Assembly: GCF_009905375.1 (NCBI RefSeq)
Contig: NW_027418139.1
Location: forward strand, 95,840-159,839
Length of the DNA: 64,000 nucleotides
Origin: Apium graveolens
Lineage: Eukaryota; Streptophyta; Magnoliopsida; Apiales; Apiaceae
Direction: 5' to 3'
The translations under genes and the position numbers were made by a program. The first letter of the stretch is position 1; each line of letters opens with the position of its first letter. The notes beneath the pieces are model-generated. The model ran no database searches. It saw nothing but the letters and a program-made list of their open reading frames with translations, and was not told the origin of the DNA. This document shows positions 20,171-32,608 of the stretch, piece after piece.

Positions 20171-23084
20171 AAAGTTGTCAAGATTCGTTCTGAGGACACG
20201 AATCCAGAATGACGGGATGTTTGAAATCAATGCTTATGTTATGTTGGTTCATAAAATAATGATAAGAGAAAGGAAAATAAAAAGAAACTGAAGTGGAAAG
20301 GAATATAAAGGCAATATAGTTAGAGGAATGATAAGGGAGTTGGGTATGAGGAAACCCTAAAGACTCGTAGCAATAGAAATAGAAAAGTATGTAATCATCA
20401 GGATGAGGGTGATTCACCATGAGTTAAAATTGATGATTGAAGGCATAAGAGATATATATATTTTATCCCCTGTAAGTTGGGAGGATTCGAGGAAACCTTG
20501 AGATAGTTCGAAGGATAAATAATGAGACGCGGATAGACTGAGGAGACAAGGAAGTAAGAAATTAGGAAAATTGGATGAAGGAAGTGACCTTCAAGAATGT
20601 GAAGTGTAAGACCGGTGGCTTGATACCCAGAAAGGGAGACGCCATGTATGAAAGATATTCCAACATTGAGATGACTATTGAGATAAACAACAAAAGTAAA
20701 TGAGAAATTACTAAGAAGAAGTTCACGTTAAACATGACCAATATCTTCTGAAACATCCCTGTTGTCATTACTGAATCAGGCAAGAAAAGTGGATAACCGT
20801 TCTTATCTTTTGGAGGCCATATTGATTGACCTCATTTTGAATACAGATGTTATTATGAAATTAGGCATATACTATCCAGGTGGGAATGATTGAATAAGAT
20901 ACCCTTATCAGGGATATATGACTTGATTTATCCATGGAAGGATGCATGTACTTTTTTAAAGTGGGATTAAGGATAGAACATCGGTAACTTAAAATGAATC
21001 CTAGGGGAATGCATAAATGTTGGCATTTCACCCTTAATAGGGATAGTATGAGTTTTGACAGTATGAATTGGAAAGGATTAAGGTAACAATAACCTTTAAG
21101 GATCAGTGGAGAAATTTTTCAGAAGTATATAGACAATGATTCCGGTATTAGTAAATGGTATCTTGATATGCCCTGTGCCTAGGGTGTACCTGATGAAGGA
21201 TTTAAGCATAACCTTAGAGGTTTTACAAGGAGAAAAGGTAATATTCAAAGTTCTCAAGAATAGAAATTTTGATGAAGGAAATATGACGTAATTTTAATAA
21301 TGCCAGGTGGGGCACGTGTTGAACCATAAGAAAGTATAGATCGATCCAATGAGGGTCGAGATTGGTGAAAACAAGAATGACCCAAGATAAGAGACGTCCT
21401 AAGTATGATCAAGAGTCAGTCGTGACAATGTTAACCTCTAAAGACCAAGGCAATAACTTATGGAAAAATGGTGAAATTTTTGTTTCTCACCAAAGCATAA
21501 GGAAGAGCGTTTTCGCACAAGTAGTGATTGGAAATGAGGTAGAAAATTTAGTTGGAGATCGTTCAAATGACATTGATTTTAAGGAAATTTTACTATCAGG
21601 AATGGCCAAAGAGGTGGCCGACACTTTAAATGTAAGAGGATAATTATAGGCGCTCGTGCCAGAGGAATACAGTGATGATGGTTGAAGCCGTGAAGGTTGT
21701 ATTATGGTTTGAAAGATTGACATTCCTTCTGATGACTGTGCAATACCCAACCGTAATAGTAGTTTGGTAAAGGTTTAATTCGTGTAATCGCCATGAGCGG
21801 GCTATCTATCTTAGAAGGTACTATCGTGAGATAAGCCAGGACCATGTTACGAAATGACTAAATGAACCTTTGAGATGCATGTCTCCCAGTAAACAAATAT
21901 GGTTAATAATGGTATTAGCCTGCTATCGTTGCTTTGATTGAAACTCTTCTGTAATTTTTATCTGCTTCATGTCATGTATATACGTCAGGATCAGGAATGT
22001 TCTTCACGAATCATGAATGGTGATTATGTTACCTCCTTAGAAGAATTCGATACGATATGTATGGACTCCGTATGGTTAGCTATTAAGACTTCATAGAAAA
22101 TGAATGACTACAGTAGGTCAACGGTGGGCCATAGTAATGCAGGAATGATTCTGCGAGTAATGAGCCGATTACTTACAACCGTGAGAGTTGTATTGGAATG
22201 GATGTTGAGAGTGAGTACCACTAATCGGGTCGTGGTGGTGTATAAGTTATCATTGATAGACTAATTAAGTCGATTATCTACCTATTGAATATTTATTCCT
22301 TCTTGTCGATAAAGAGTAGTATCACTATACGAAGAAGGTTACGGATTAGCAATGGATTCTAGTAACTATGATGTCTAGAATGAAATCCGAGATTAGATTT
22401 TTGCTGTCGAGGGAGTTTCAAAAGTGAGTGTTTATAAGCTCGAGCAAGAGCATGGGTCCATAGAATGATGGACGAATAGTAAATATTCAGACACGTGAAA
22501 TACGATGCTATAATACTTGATGTTGATATATATACGTATATGTTTTTTTCTCCTATGACAAACCTCTATAGTTCAGAGGTAGATTCCAAGCCAGATATTT
22601 TGTGGCAGTATATTTTATATATATACAATTCTCTTCAATTCGTTCTTTTCTCTCCTTTTCATTTCATATAAGCTGAGAAGAACAACTCTTCCAGAAGGGG
22701 AGGTATTGCCGAATGACTATCTATCTGTGTGATAGAAGCCTAGTAGGATACCATCTATTGTTTAATTATTTGTCAAGTACTAAAGGCTGGCCACCTTCTG
22801 TACTAACTATGCAATGTAACAAGTGTTCATGATCATAGTGATCTCTCAATAAATTCTTTTACTTCTATATGAAGGACCAAGCTTTCGAAGATGGAGGCAG
22901 CTAAAGATGAAGTGGTACCAAGTATGGTGGTATTCCGATTCTAACGTGTTCGTGATACTAAGGTTGACGTGATTATTAAAAGGTTATAGAACTCTAACGA
23001 GCAAAAGTGTAATCAGTATAAAATTTGGTACGGAAGATAGTAACGATTACAAACTGGAAAATAGTGGGTATTGAGAAGCAAAAG
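20171..23084 (+). other. Unresolved internal sequence of element B
   Basis: 2.9 kb with no convincing coding frame. By position it should hold the rest of gag, protease and RT, but I cannot recognise those motifs. The one sizeable open frame (21362-21643, 93 codons) has no recognisable motif and is likely chance. Heavy decay or replacement is possible. Confidence 0.45.
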
Positions 23085-23840
23085 CTGTAGATCTAGATGA
23101 GATAATGAGAGTCTGTACAATAGACTTGAAAGAAATTTGGAGTGATCACTTAACGCTGATTAAGTTTTCTTAAGATAATTGATCGTATATCAGTATCGAG
23201 GTATCGCCTTATGAGATCCTTGAGGGAAGACAATGTCGATCTCCCTAATGTTAGGATGAAGTTGTAGAGCGCAAGATGCTCGGACCCGCAGTAGTCCAAG
23301 GGACCAGGGATATAATAGATCTAATCAGAGGACGGCTGGTATTAGCCCAAGATGGACACATGAAGTATGTTGATTTGACACGAAATGACAAGGAATAGGA
23401 AGTAGGGGACCTAGTGTTGTTATAGGTATTCCCTTGGAAAAGATGGATGTGGTTCGGAAAGAAAGGAAAGCTAAGCCCACGAAGTGTTGGACCCTTGGAG
23501 ATATTAAGACGTATTGGGAAGTTAACATATGAGCTAGCCCTACCCTCGAACCTGTAGCAAGTTCATAACGTGTTCCACGTATCAATGTTAAGGAAGTGTA
23601 ATTCGGATGCCAGACAAATAGGGGCATATGAGCGCATAGACATGCAACCAGACGTAACCTATATGGAGCAACCGGGAAGGGTTATAGATTGAAAAGGAAC
23701 AAGTGCTAAGGAGAAGGGTTATCAAACTAGTCAGAGTTTGATGGTAGAACCACAATGTAGGAAAATTTACTTGAGAGTTAGAAAGTGCAATGCTAAGAGA
23801 GCATCCCTATTCATTTTCTATCCGATTCCGGGACGGAATC
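23085..23840 (+). pseudogene. Integrase C-terminus and chromodomain remnant of element B
   Basis: Aligns with F 50048-50797. Traces of the integrase end (the [18 protein letters not shown] region) appear near 23110, of the GPFEIL region near 23490, and of the MQPD-TY-E-P region near 23640. It is interrupted by many stops. It ends with the same hairpin and polypurine tract as F. Confidence 0.7.
23824..23840 (+). other. Hairpin upstream of the polypurine tract (element B)
   Basis: GATTCCG, loop GGA, CGGAATC: a perfect 7-bp stem, 5 bases before the polypurine tract. The same structure is in F (50781-50797) and, with a compensating change, in E (35974-35991). Confidence 0.7.
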
Positions 23841-23845
23841 CTTTT

Positions 23846-23858
23846 AAGGAGGGGAGAG
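23846..23858 (+). other. Polypurine tract of element B
   Basis: AAGGAGGGGAGAG directly before the 3' LTR. Confidence 0.85.
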
Positions 23859-26800
23859 TGTAATAACCCCAATTTTTGGAATTTTTGAAACACGGATGAA
23901 TAGTAACTTTTGATGATGATGCTGATTAAGGAAAATTATCAGACCACGCTATATAGGAGTACTGTTATGGAAATTCTAAGATCGTATTAGTATTCCATAA
24001 AGTAAATAAGTGTATGTAAAGATCGTCAGAATCCAAATTCAAACACTTTGATTTTTCCCGAAAATCCACCAGATACCGAAAGAATTGAGTATAAGGTAAT
24101 ATGATTAAAAGGATTTAATTCAAGGATTTAATTCAAGGATTATAAGAGAGGATCTTAAAAGGAATATAAAATATTGAGAAAGGTTTAGGGGAACCCAAAT
24201 AATAAGATCCCGGGTATGATCCCTCAAACGATAAACGAGAACGAAAGTTAAGCGAACCGTATAACAGATCAGCGGTCATTAGCCAAGTGATTAGGAGTTA
24301 ATCAAAGAGTTAGTGGAGGGTGATGTCATCTCACCAACAAGAAGAGGAAAAGTGTGGGATGATGACATAAGGGGATGACTTAAGCATGACAAAAAAGGAG
24401 GGATTAGTTGGTTGATTGTGAACCATTCATTCTTTACCATGGTAAAAAGTTAATTAAACAAACAAAAGGATGTCAACCAAGTAAAGCAAATCAAAAACAC
24501 AAAACACAAAGTTGACCTTCATTATCCAACAAGAAGCTCTTGGCCTTTTGTCCATTTCAAAGAAAGAAAAATTCAAATTCAAGTTCCAAGCTTTGTTAAT
24601 TGGTGAGGTAATTATCCAAGGTTCCTTATGTATAGATATAGCTATTCTTTGAATCTAAGCTTCCATTTCCTTTACAATCTCTTCCAATAATTCACGGAAG
24701 AAGATGGTGAATAATAACTTTCAAAAAATAACTTTAGTTTTCTTGAATTTTTATGAAAGTTTAAGGTTATACAAGCAAGGATCAAGGTTCTTTCAGGCAT
24801 TCAAAGCTCTTGTGTTGTGTTAAGAAGCTTCAAGAAGGTATAAACTCCAAACCCTAGCTTTAGTTTTGAGTATTTAGGAATTGTTATGATTGATATAGTA
24901 TATGTGAAGCATGATGCTTGTTTGTTTAAAGTTTGGTTGAGTTTATAGAGATTTTGATGGTTGAATCTTGGTTATTAGTTAATGCACCTTAGTATGGTTA
25001 GTAGCTTTTGTTGTGATTAAATGAGTTGCTTAAAACATTAAGTAATGGACTGATGTGGTGAGGTTTGGAGGGATTTTGGGTTGTAATGTTGATTGTGGGT
25101 TGATTGTGGATTGATTTGGAGTTGTACAAATTTGGTAATCGCGTAAACATAGCCGTCGTAATGTCCGATTATCCTAGACTGTTTTTGTTCATAACATCAG
25201 GACCCGATAACTCACTGTTAGGTTTTGACCATTGCCATTATTAGATAGTCCATGTTACGAGCTTCGTTTTGATATGTGGTACGCTTGAATCCGATGTACG
25301 GTTTAGGAGAAACGGCCATTTTGAGTAACAGCGTTTCGCGAACGAACCATTTCCCCTCGCCTTACTTTGAAACCTTGGTTAAGGACCTTAAATGACTAAT
25401 TGGGATATGAAACAATTATGTTAAGTGGATTAGGCAGTTATTAGGGTACTAGTGAAAGAATCACCTTAAAACCCTTAATGGTTAATTTATTAAAAATGGT
25501 GGAGCCGAGCGTACTCGAACGAGTTATGTGATTTCTTAAGCGTAGAAATGACCATAAGCAAACGTTAGGGTTCAATTGGTTAAAGTCTAGTTTCTTAAGC
25601 GACCATGGTTTAATTCCGGCTTATGTTGTTGTTCATAGGTTACCGGACCCACTCTAAGCTTAAGTCTACCCCGGAGCACTCAGGCAAGTTTTCTACCCGT
25701 TATACTGTTGTTGTGATGTATACATATGTATATGCATTATCTTGTGATAGATGCATGGTGGTTAATTAGCAAATCTTGCGATATATTGGAGCATGTGATA
25801 TGGTATATATGCATGTCTATTTCGTAATCTTGATATATATTTGTTGATTCAAATGCTTATTAGTTGCATAATACCTATGCTAGAGATAAGCAGTAATTGC
25901 GTATACCTTTAGTATAGGGGACCAAAAGGTGAACATTTTCTAAAATCGGGAGTCGATGTTCCGGAGTATATTATATATATATTTATATATATATATAGAT
26001 ATAGTTTTCAAAACTATGAATCGAATAAGGTTTATTTGATAACTTTATTTTATTAATGAATATTATTTGAATATTCATTCGAGGACTTATGACTCCGTCT
26101 ATTTTATTAATGAAGATTATTTTGAATATTCATTCGAGGACTTATGACTCCGTCTATTTTATTAATGAATATTATTATTTGAATATTCATTCGAGGACTT
26201 ATGACTCCGATTATTTACTAATTATTATTCTTTATTTTATTAAAGAATAATGTGTCAATTATTAAACTCACTTTTGATTATTCAAATAAAGATAGTACTT
26301 TCGTATAAGTATATCTTTGGTTATTTAATATTCATTTCAAGTATAAGTTTTACAACTTCTACTTCAATTATTTTTATAAAGATTATTCTTTATGGGAATA
26401 TTATTTAAATAATAATATTCATAAATTTTCTAATATATTGGGACTGATTTATTTTATTAAATCAGCATCACTCCAAACATTCTTAAAAATGTTTCCGAGT
26501 CTTCAAAATGATTTTAAAGGTTAGGGCGGATCCCAAAGCTCATTTTTATATTTAAGATCCTCCTTTCGAAGGGGATTTAAATACTCGCTCAAAACCTGAG
26601 GGATCCGGCTCTGTGGTGTATTTTATATTCGCAACAAGGTTGCTATTCTGACAACAGAGTTTTTGATTACTTACCCAACACTCGGGAAGTAAAATTCTGG
26701 GAACAAGTTAATCCATTAACAGGCATCGCCTGGGAAATATCAGTGAGTTTTCCTTTTCAACTAGATACAACTTCTTAGTGGAGCCGTATCAACAAGTTTC

Positions 26801-28131
26801 TACTTGGGGAAAGGGAGAACGAGCTTTACGTTTCAGGGTCATGGATTTCATCTGAACTAGGAGTGGCGTAAGTGGTCGAGTGGCACCGGCCCAACCTTAT
26901 TATATTGGCCCAAATGGCCTAGAAGTTCCGCTAAGACGGTCCATTCCTTAGGAGTCCAGTGTTTGGTTGACAAGTAAATCCGACAGGTTCTCCTCTACAT
27001 GTAGAAAATGGTGGGGTTGCACTACTGCGACTGATCATCGTAAGTGGTCTTCCTGGCGCGGCAAACTCCCGTAATAAGTTCATCATCCAATTGGATATTT
27101 CTACAACACTACCCAGAGCACTTCAATAGAAAGGCTACGGCTGGGCGACTGTTGAGTATTGGCAGGGTCGAGTTTTCAAAACGATGTTTTCATCACATGA
27201 AGTATCTCGTAAGTTCATTTCATTTTGATGATATTTCAAAGATTGATTCTATACAAGTTTTGTCGTGTAGCTTCATCTATGGGATGAACTATTTATACCT
27301 TGAATGGTGGTAGTTCAAGTAGTATTCGGAAAAAGATATAAGTATATTGGAGTATCTTGTAACTTCATCTTTTCAACTTATATCTAGTTAATGATTATCT
27401 TATGAATGATAAAGGTTTTCAGAAAAATGTTGAGACAAGGTTAGATATATGAGATCACCTTGCAACGATATTTTTATACAGTTATAAACTGGAACTCTGT
27501 TTATATTATACATGTCAGAGGATTTCAAAGACTGTGAAAAATATATATGTATATATATACTGAATATTTTATGACTTGGTCACGTTAAGATATCAACTTG
27601 GTTCAATTCTTCTTGACCAAGACTTTTATGAGTGCTATGGAAATGCTCATATATTGTTATTCATTATACATATTATTTCGGTGGGCTTGTTGCTCACCCT
27701 TGCTTTCTTCTTTCATCACACAACAACAGATAGACAAGATGAACAGGATCAAGCTCCCAATTCATGAGCGGTTAGGAAACGTTCTGCAGTTTCTTGTAGG
27801 CGTTGATGCCGTTGTAGCTGAGGTAGGAACTACCAGTAGGCTAGGCTTTCAACTTTTTTTGTACAGGACTTATGTATCTATATGAATTGTAATAATGGCA
27901 AAGAAATGTAAATTTATTCAGAAACCCTCTTGAGGTGTAATGGTTTATAATTGTGGAATAAAATGACTTATGTTATTTTTGGTATTCATCTCTGAGACTA
28001 TAACTTGTGGTGTGTGTATATTGTGGGGTCACAGTACGCAATAGTTGGTTGTTTATAAAGATTGAGTGTTATTAAGGTTAATGGAACTCGTGACAACCCG
28101 GATCCCCGACCCCAGATTTGGGGGTGTTACA
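23859..28131 (+). repeat. 3' LTR of element B
   Basis: 4273 bp, TGTAATAACCCC..GGGGGTGTTACA, against 4263 bp for the reassembled 5' LTR. It is related to F's LTRs over much of its length (for example the ATATTCGCAACAAGGTTGCT segment and the CCCAAATGGCC segment) but clearly diverged. An LTR above 4 kb is typical of Tekay/Del-type chromoviruses. Confidence 0.92.
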
Positions 28132-28136
28132 CTGTC
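28132..28136. repeat. Target-site duplication CTGTC, right copy (element B)
   Basis: Matches 6427-6431. Element A's RT frame resumes here on the minus strand. Confidence 0.93.
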
Positions 28137-28457
28137 AGTTTTATTTCTGAACACCCACTTTGTACCAACAGACCTATTCTTTAGTCTTGGCACTAGGGTC
28201 CAGACTTTATTTCTTTCAAATTCATTTAACTCTTCTTGTATTGCTTGCACCCAATCAGCATCTTGAAGAGCTTCTTCCACTTTCTTTGGTTCAGTCTGAG
28301 ATAGAAAAGAATGATAGAGACATTCATTTGATGTAGTTGTTCTAGTTCTGACACCTGCATCAGGATTTCCAATAATTAAGTCAGGTGTATGTGCTTTAGT
28401 CCACTTCCTTGCAGATGGAAGGTTATCTCTAGAACTTGATGCTCCCCCATGATCCAT
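28137..28457 (-). pseudogene. Element A RT N-terminal part
   Basis: The motifs EEALQDADWVQAIQEELNEF, VWTLVPR and GTKWVFRNK are the usual start of Copia RT. The frame is open and stops being A's own at the TSD at 28132-28136. The rest of RT is at 5484-6426. The split falls between VFRNK and the RLVAKGY motif. Confidence 0.85.
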
Positions 28458-28768
28458 GCTGTCTCCATCAACATTTTCTGATGTTCCCCCTGAAATTATG
28501 CTCTCTGAGTTGGATCCTTCAGAATTTGAGTTTCCAGAAATATCAGAACATGAGTTTCAAGAATTATCAGAACTTGGCCCATCAGAACTTGAAGAGCATG
28601 TTGTAGGTTCTGATGCTTCTTGAGATGTGGTTGTATCTTCAGTATGCTCCCCCTGCACAGGTGCATTTTCCTTAGGCGTAGTCACCACAGTTTCAATAAC
28701 ATCAGAGTTTAATCCATCAGAGTTTGCAGTATCAGGATTTAGACTGTCAGGATTTACGGAATCAGAAT
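28458..28768 (-). other. Integrase-RT linker of element A, expanded by the ATCAGAACTT motif
   Basis: A low-complexity stretch with a dense run of TCAGAA/TCAGGA motif variants, exact at 28566 and 28581. On the coding strand these give Ser/Asp-rich text. No domain is seen. Confidence 0.55.
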
Positions 28769-29890
28769 TTAAACTTCATTTTTGAATCTCAGCTGATCAT
28801 GATCATTGAAATCTTCAAGTCCAGTACTCTTCTTATCATCAAAAGAGACATTGATAGATTCCATGATAACCTTTTTTATTAAATTATAGACTATGAAGGC
28901 TTTTGTGGAAAGTGGATATCCAACAAAAATTCCTTCATCGGCTTTTAGATCAAATTTGGATAGCTGTTCAGGATGAGTCTTAAGAACAAAACACTTGCAT
29001 CCAAATACATGAAAATACTTCAGATTTGGCTTCTTTTTCTTCACCATCTCATATGGTGTTTTTCCATGCTTGTTGATAAGTGTTGCATTCTGAGTAAAAC
29101 AAGCAGTCTGCACAGCTTCAGCCCAAAAGTATGTTGGAAATTTTGCTTCATCAAGCATAGTTCGTGCAGCTTCAATAAGAGTTCTATTCTTTCTTTCAAC
29201 AACTCCATTTTGCTGTGGAGTTCCAGGAGCATAAAATTCCTGCTTTATTCCATGGCTTTTGCAGAACTCTTCCATTATCAAATTCTTGAACTCAGTACCA
29301 TTATCACTTCTTATGATTTTCACAGAGTCTTTGACCAATTTATCCAGTTGCTTGACATGATCAAATAAGACAGATGCAGTTTCACTTTTTGTGTGCAAGA
29401 AATACACCCATGTGTATCTGGTGAACTCATCCACTATGACCATAGCATATTTCTTCTTTGCAATAGACATGACATTAACTGGACCAAATAGATCAACATG
29501 TAGTAGGTGATAAGGCTCAAGAATTGATGATTCATTCTTGCTCTTGAATGACGATTTTCTTTGTTTTGCCTTCTGACATGAATCATAAAGGCCATCAGGA
29601 GCAAATACTGATTTTGGCAGTCCTCTCACAAGATCTTTCTTGACTAGTTCATTTATATTGTTGAAATTTAAATGAGAGAGTTTCTTGTGCCAATCCCAGC
29701 TTTCTTCAATTGATGCTCTACTCAACAGACAGATTGCAGAACTATTAGTACTTGTTGAAAGCTTGGCTTCATAAATGTTACCATGCCTGTATCCCTTCAG
29801 AACAACTTTGCCTGTAGATTTGCTTATAACTTCACAGTGTTCTTTCAAAGAAATCCACATGATATCCTCTGTCACAGATTTGACTAACAC
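28769..29890 (-). pseudogene. Element A integrase
   Basis: Open for 373 codons. The GAG-pre-integrase region has WHKKLSHLNFNNINELVKK and VRGLP. In the zinc-binding HHCC motif the first cysteine of the pair is replaced, reading LYDSCQKAKQ. The catalytic core has all three acidic residues: HVDLFGPV (D), IIRSDNGTEFKN (D) and QQNGVVERKNRTLIEAARTM (E). The end YPLSTKAFIVYNL..VIMESINVSFDD is typical of Copia integrase. The frame differs from the protease and RT pieces, so it cannot be expressed as one polyprotein. Confidence 0.88.
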
Positions 29891-30125
29891 TCAGCAGATT
29901 GTGTTTAAGTCTTGAGACCAGAGCTACTTTTTTAATGATGACATTCCCAAGATTGATATTGCCATATCCCAGAGTTTTTCCAATGTTTCCATCTCCATAA
30001 GAAACACCTGGGCCAGCTTTCTGCATAAAGTCTGATAGAAGGGCTTTATTTCAAGTCATATGTCCTCAACATCCACTGTCCAGAACTAGGATGTTCTTCC
30101 TGTTGCCCTGCAATCACAAAGACCA
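29832..30125 (-). pseudogene. Element A protease remnant
   Basis: Reads LVLDSGC, stop, GHMT, stop, NKALLSDFMQKAGPGVSYGDG, then LGNVIIKKVALVSRLKHNLLSVSQICD. The aspartic-protease D-S-G is present but two stops follow within ten codons. It overlaps the integrase frame, with a frameshift between them. Confidence 0.78.
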
Positions 30126-31151
30126 CTAATGATTAGTTTTAAAGACCCAGACTTGCTTGGATCCTTTGGCCTTCTCAAGTTTGTTAACATTTGCTGCGGA
30201 TTTAGCATCAGAGTTTATATTAACAATTTTCTTATCAGAATTTGCAATATCAGACTTTGCATCAGAACTTACACTAGAAGGAATAATTCTAACTTTCTTT
30301 AAAGAAGGTTTTATTTGATAATAATCATAGTACAAACTATGATATTCCTTACAAGTATAAATGGAATGCCATAAACTACCATAATGAAAACAAGGATTTT
30401 GTGGCTTATATCTAACAGACTGACTCTTAACTCCTGATTTTGAAGGTAAGGAGTTTATGTTCTTATTCTTCCTGCAAACAGAAGCCAGATGGTTAGAGTT
30501 TCCACAATTATGACATGTTTTTCTAGGAGCATTAGGAACAGGCTTATAATTGTTACTTTTGTTCACACCTTCCTTTCCATTCCTATTTTTCCTAGGTGGC
30601 TTTACCTTGTTTACATTTTTAACCTGTTTCAGCTCATGCTTAAGCTGCTTCTTAGTCATTAAGCCTATGTTAACTTTAGTTGGCTTATCCTGTTTAGGTT
30701 TGTCAGAAGTTAATTTCTCCTTAAATTCTGATTTTTCAATATCAGACTTTGCAGTTACAAACTTAACATGATTTACCTTTGGGTTTTGTTTAACAACTAT
30801 AGGCTCAGTTTCTACAGTTCCCTACCTGTTCTTGTCATCTCCATAACCTAAGCCCTCTTTCCAGTTTCCACTACTAAGAATATCCCGAGTTGCTTTACTA
30901 GAGTTAGTCCAAGTCCTGATAATCTCTCTTTCCTTTTCTAACTCAGTTTTTAGAGATTCGTTCATTTTTAGCACTTCATCCCTAACATAAAAGGCATTAT
31001 CTCTATCTTTCTGAGTTTGATGGAACATGACTAACTCCTTTTCTAAATAATCATTCCTCTTTTTATAAGCAAGATTTTTGGAAGTTAATCTTTCACATGT
31101 TAAAGTTTGATCTTTATAACTAATGAACATGGTTTTAAGATATCTTCTCAA
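30126..31151 (-). pseudogene. Element A gag, C-terminal part: coiled coil and zinc knuckles
   Basis: One frame is open at 30822-31151 and at 30126-30659, with a stop at 30822 and open text between. It begins with a coiled coil (YLEKELVMFHQTQKDRDN.., LKTELEKEREIIRTW), then a basic stretch. A CCHC knuckle CHNCGNSNHLASVC is intact. A second, CFHYGSLWHSIYTC, has tyrosine in place of the second cysteine. The end KGSKQVWVFKTNH is the usual Gag border with the protease. Confidence 0.75.
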
Positions 31152-31236
31152 CTCAGTAATATCATCAGTATGAAAGGCATAAGTAGTTTGAGGTACCTTT
31201 AAGTCAGCAGTATCAGAACTACTATCAGCATTTGCA

Positions 31237-32284
31237 TCAAGGCATAGTTTTCCTCATCCTCAGAATCTGAAGCATCTGACCAGCTTTTCTTCTTTGTGAC
31301 AAGAGCCTTGCCTTTGTCACTTTTCCCTTTTCTGCAATCAGGAGATATGTGGCCTTTCTCACCACAGTTGTAGCATTTAACATTTGAGTAATCTCCTCTG
31401 TCAGACTTTCCTCCTTTGCTTCAGATTTTCTGAAACCTTTCTTATGAGAACTTGCACCTTTCCTGGAAAACTTATTTCCTCTCCTAAATTTCCTGTATGC
31501 GATCTTTGTGATTCCTTTCACCATAAGAGCACACAGCTTCATCATCTCTTCATCAGGGACCATCTCAGGTAAACTTTCAGTTTCTGAGTCATCATCACTA
31601 TCAGAACTTGATGACTCGGTATCAGACTTTGTGATGAGAGCTTTTCCCTTGCCTTTCTTTGAGGCAGCAACTTTGGGACTTTCCTCGTCATCCACAAAAG
31701 CAATCATCCTTGACTTTCTTCCATTCCACTTGCTTCTTTGTTCCATCTCAAGTTCATGAGTCTTGAGCATCCCATAAATTTCATCAAGAGTGGTTTCATC
31801 AAGATTATAGTTGTCTCTTATTATTGTGGCCTTCAAATCCCATCTTTCAGGAAGAGCTAACAGGAATTTAAGATTTGAATCTTCAATATCATACTCTTTG
31901 TTAACTAATGATAAATCATTCAAGAGTTTGACAAATCTTTCATATAAATCAGTTAATGACTCATTAGGCTTTGAGTCAAAGTGCTCATACTCTTGAGTGA
32001 GTATAGTCTTCATGTTCTTCTTGATTGAATCAGTTCCCTGACACCTTGTTTCCAAAGCATCCCATATCTCTTTTGCAGTCTTGCATTAAATTACCCTGTT
32101 TGACATGACATTATCAATGGCACTATGCAGCAAGTGTCTTACCTTTGCATCCTTTACAATCGATGAGATATCTTCAACAGTGTAATCACTTTTCTCCTTT
32201 GGTACATATTTTGTTGCCTGACCTGTAACTTCCACAGAGAGTTTGGTTGGCATATGTGGTCCTTCATTAATCCTGTCGAGATAT
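31237..32284 (-). pseudogene. Element A gag, N-terminal and central part, cut by element D
   Basis: The frame reads YLDRINEGPHMPTKL from the D junction, has a stop near 32086, and is then open at 31237-32055 (METRCQGTDSIKKNMKTILT, DLYERFVKLLNDLSL, FLLALPERWDLKATIIRDNY, EIYGMLKTHELEMEQ). A one-base loss near 31390 puts the zinc knuckle CYNCGEKGHISPDC (about 31336-31378) out of frame. A serine/aspartate-rich stretch lies in the middle. The first part of gag is missing because element D inserted here. Confidence 0.82.
32280..32284. repeat. Presumed left target-site copy GATAT (element D)
   Basis: GATAT directly precedes the LTR end of D (TGTTATTCCC on the plus strand). The matching copy should lie right of the window at D's other end, so this is a prediction. 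Confidence 0.5.
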
Positions 32285-32608
32285 TGTTATTCCCAGTGGA
32301 TTAACAATGAGATTTACAGAAGGGGGGTTGAATGTAAATCTCAAGACTTTTTCAAGTTTTGAGCAGTTTCTAAGGCTAAGTGTTTTAGTGAGCAAATGTG
32401 TGTGAATTGCTTGAAGCTAATGCAGACATATATATATATATATTCAAACACAAATGTAAATAACACAGAGAACTTAAAAACTTTTCTGGTGGATTTGTTG
32501 TTCCACCAGAGATGTGTTATTTCAGAAAATCTGTGATTCAAAGAATTAAATCACAGCTGCTTCCTAGTACAAACTAGATGATTTTCTCTCTGGATTTTTC
32601 TAAACAGC
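32285..32608 (-). repeat. 3' LTR of element D, U5-side segment
   Basis: On the plus strand it begins TGTTATTCCCAG, the complement of an LTR end ..GGGAATAACA, and carries the U5 block TTCAACCCCCCTTCTG. The LTR is cut at 32608 by element E and continues at 59680. Together the two segments give 1108 bp with matching TGTTAGGAA..GGAATAACA ends. Confidence 0.85.
32604..32608. repeat. Target-site duplication ACAGC, left copy (element E)
   Basis: ACAGC before TGTAACGCCC, repeated at 59675-59679. Confidence 0.93.

Larger units (their letters stand above)
6432..28131 (+). mobile_element. Element B: Gypsy (Tekay/Del-like) retrotransposon, decayed, hosting element C
   Basis: It is bounded by TSD CTGTC and by LTRs that begin TGTAATAACCCC and end GGGGGTGTTACA. 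The 5' LTR is 6432-7587 plus 15173-18279 (4263 bp without C) and the 3' LTR is 23859-28131 (4273 bp). The internal region (18280-23858) has a primer-binding site, a leader-ORF remnant, pol and gag fragments in an abnormal order, and the end of an integrase-chromodomain region. All recognisable pieces match element F, so B belongs to a related family. About 14 differences in the first 330 bp compared after 15173 imply it is much older than F. Confidence 0.92.
28137..32284 (-). mobile_element. Element A, 5' part: gag, protease, integrase, start of RT
   Basis: Read on the minus strand from 32284 down: gag, a protease remnant, integrase, a repeat-rich linker and the RT N-terminus, which stops at the B insertion. 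The far end meets element D's LTR, which cut gag, so A's start lies right of the window. The motif ATCAGAACTT is found in this half too (28566, 28581, 30261, 31600). Confidence 0.88.

Noticed and set aside
21362..21643. 93-codon open frame in element B
   Set aside because: No recognisable motif and surrounded by decayed sequence; most likely chance.
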